Made by a program: the position numbers and the translations under genes
NCBI RefSeq assembly: GCF_000239775.1
Contig: NZ_CAFI01000041.1
Span: 1-39,005, forward strand
DNA: 39,005 nucleotides
Origin: Bradyrhizobium sp. ORS 375
GTDB lineage: Bacteria; Pseudomonadota; Alphaproteobacteria; Rhizobiales; Xanthobacteraceae
Reading direction: 5' to 3'
The notes under the pieces: model-generated
What the model was told of the DNA's origin: nothing
Seen by the model: only the letters and a program-made list of their open reading frames with translations
Database searches by the model: none
Shown: positions 38,985 to 39,005 of the stretch, piece after piece
Numbering within the stretch: position 1 is the first letter of the stretch
How the letters are laid out: every line of letters starts with the position of its first letter

Positions 38985-39005
38985 GTGTATCCCGCTCGAC
39001 GCTCT
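38985..39005 (+). CDS. Possible start of a further operon gene (truncated by window)
   Basis: After the amidase stop, AGGAAG (38975-38980) lies 4 nt before GTG 38985. Seven codons (VYPARRS) then run to the window end without a stop. The ribosome site and operon position make a gene start plausible, but nothing about the product can be said. Confidence 0.3.

Overview
The window is high-GC DNA with the codon use and dispersed palindromic repeats I associate with Bradyrhizobium or a close relative (Nitrobacteraceae, Alphaproteobacteria). The assignment rests on protein flavour and repeat families recalled from memory, not on a search. No rRNA, tRNA, CRISPR array, insertion sequence or phage gene was seen.

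Layout. 1-2250 (-) is a methyl-accepting chemotaxis protein with a C-terminal PilZ-like domain, cut by the window edge. 2467-3723 (-) is an M29 aminopeptidase. 3724-5130 has no convincing gene and is packed with inverted repeats, including one long multi-hairpin element. 5131-5736 (+) is a small secreted His-rich protein. 5821-11735 (-) reads as one operon led by a GntR/FCD regulator, followed by a cupin, an SDR dehydrogenase, two ABC permeases, one ATPase, a small membrane-anchored protein and a substrate-binding protein. A 29-bp near-perfect palindrome lies upstream of the regulator. 11865-17700 (-) is a czcICBA-type heavy-metal RND efflux operon. Then come a LysE/RhtB exporter (-) and an amidase (+).

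20148-30249 is the most interesting block. It holds a periplasmic C93 (LapG-type) cysteine protease with the DCED active-site/calcium motif, divergent from a 2139-residue type I secreted adhesin. The adhesin has a FecR/retention-like N-terminal module, VCBS-type repeats, a G-N-x-G-T-I beta-helix region and an RTX-like C-terminus. A CHASE2-adenylate cyclase follows on the same strand. This resembles a Lap-type adhesin retention/release module in which no LapD is present and a cAMP-producing receptor is the neighbour. That interpretation is inference.

30565-38975 is a peptide/opine-type ABC import locus. It has two paralogous, divergently transcribed substrate-binding proteins, two permeases and a single DppF-type ATPase. 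The DppD partner is absent and a hairpin-rich repeat sits in its usual place. A DUF4089/AtzG-like small protein and an AtzE-like amidase follow, suggesting uptake and hydrolysis of an amide compound. Several intergenic gaps carry dispersed palindromic repeats, two of which (4685 and 30425) belong to the same family.
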